From Ariolimax columbianus (Eukaryota > Mollusca > Gastropoda > Stylommatophora > Arionidae): DNA of 64,000 nt. Positions 63,855-64,000 of this stretch are shown piece after piece. Position numbers and translations under genes: made by a program. The stretch is from positions 31,349,953 through 31,413,952 of the forward strand of contig JAVGWX010000007.1 of the NCBI GenBank assembly GCA_036924085.1. The letters are read 5' to 3'. Each line of letters starts with the position of its first letter. Positions within the stretch are counted from its first letter, which is position 1. The notes beneath the pieces were generated by a model that had not been told where the DNA came from, made no database searches, and saw nothing but the letters and a program-made list of their open reading frames with translations.

Positions 63855-64000
63855 TATATGTACTATGGCAAATCATGTCTAAATTCGTCTGTCATAGCAA
63901 ATTTGTAAACGTTGTGAAACAACTTCACGAAGGCATGCACGAACGTGTACTTACTGTGCTCTGTATAGTAGCTCAGAACGCTATATGCAGGAGGGTATGG
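63855..64000 (+). pseudogene. LINE RT fragment running to the window edge
   Basis: QIMSKFVCHSKFVNVVKQLH, EGMHERVL matches WMIMSKFGCPNKFITMVKQL, HEGMYARVL at 32999-33085 of the LINE at 31345, so this is the same lineage, RT palm entry. It degrades after ERVL and is cut by the window end. Confidence 0.8.

Overview
The window looks like a gene-poor, repeat-dense stretch of an invertebrate animal nuclear genome. The evidence is several LINE lineages in all states of decay, tRNA-derived SINEs with target-site duplications, mariner-type DNA transposons, long microsatellites and many minisatellites. There are no operons, ribosome-binding sites or compact bacterial ORFs. The style of the LINE proteins suggests a mollusc, perhaps a gastropod. 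That is an inference from remembered protein style, not a search result. I found no convincing host gene: every readable protein stretch of any length is a mobile-element protein or an artefact of tandem repetition.

Layout. 1-5 kb: LINE 3' ends, one split by a short interspersed element (family A) with an 11-bp target duplication, plus a family B element with an internal triplication. 5-12 kb: two minisatellites (22 bp x about 31; 54 bp x 39), each sitting inside, and derived from, LINE coding sequence. 12.6-14.6 kb: a fold-back mariner derivative with long inverted arms and TA duplications, then a 66-bp array. 15-27 kb: LINE tails on both strands, RNase H fragments, SINEs, and 43-bp and 35-bp arrays. 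27.6-31 kb: a 50-bp array, a tRNA-SINE with a 13-bp duplication, families D and B. 31.3-34.3 kb: the best preserved element, a LINE with partial endonuclease, full reverse transcriptase and a C-terminal C2H2 finger, interrupted by one in-frame stop. 35.5-40 kb: family A copies and a decayed mariner transposase. 40-48 kb: family D, TA tracts, LINE tails, 25-bp and 64-bp arrays, RNase H remnants. 48.4-51.9 kb: back-to-back LINE fragments including a 2.5-kb CR1/jockey-like copy. 52-64 kb: LINE tails, a SINE with a perfect 10-bp duplication, a 350-bp purine tract, a family A copy split by two successive LINE insertions, and a truncated RT at the right edge.

How the parts relate. Autonomous LINEs appear to supply the machinery. 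Short elements (A, B, C, D, F and tRNA-SINEs) are probably passengers. The most mechanistic signal is a 22-nt 3'-terminal stem-loop shared by two LINE copies and by short family F, with a covarying base pair and a changing loop. The broadest pattern is that tandem arrays in this window repeatedly grow out of transposon sequence. In family A the 37-bp subterminal unit varies from about 2 to 8 copies among dispersed copies.

Orientation convention: family A is plus when its (AAC)n tail is at the right end on the + strand; family B is plus when its (GAA)n tail is at the right end. Coordinates of degenerate elements are accurate to roughly 10-30 bases unless a target duplication fixes them.
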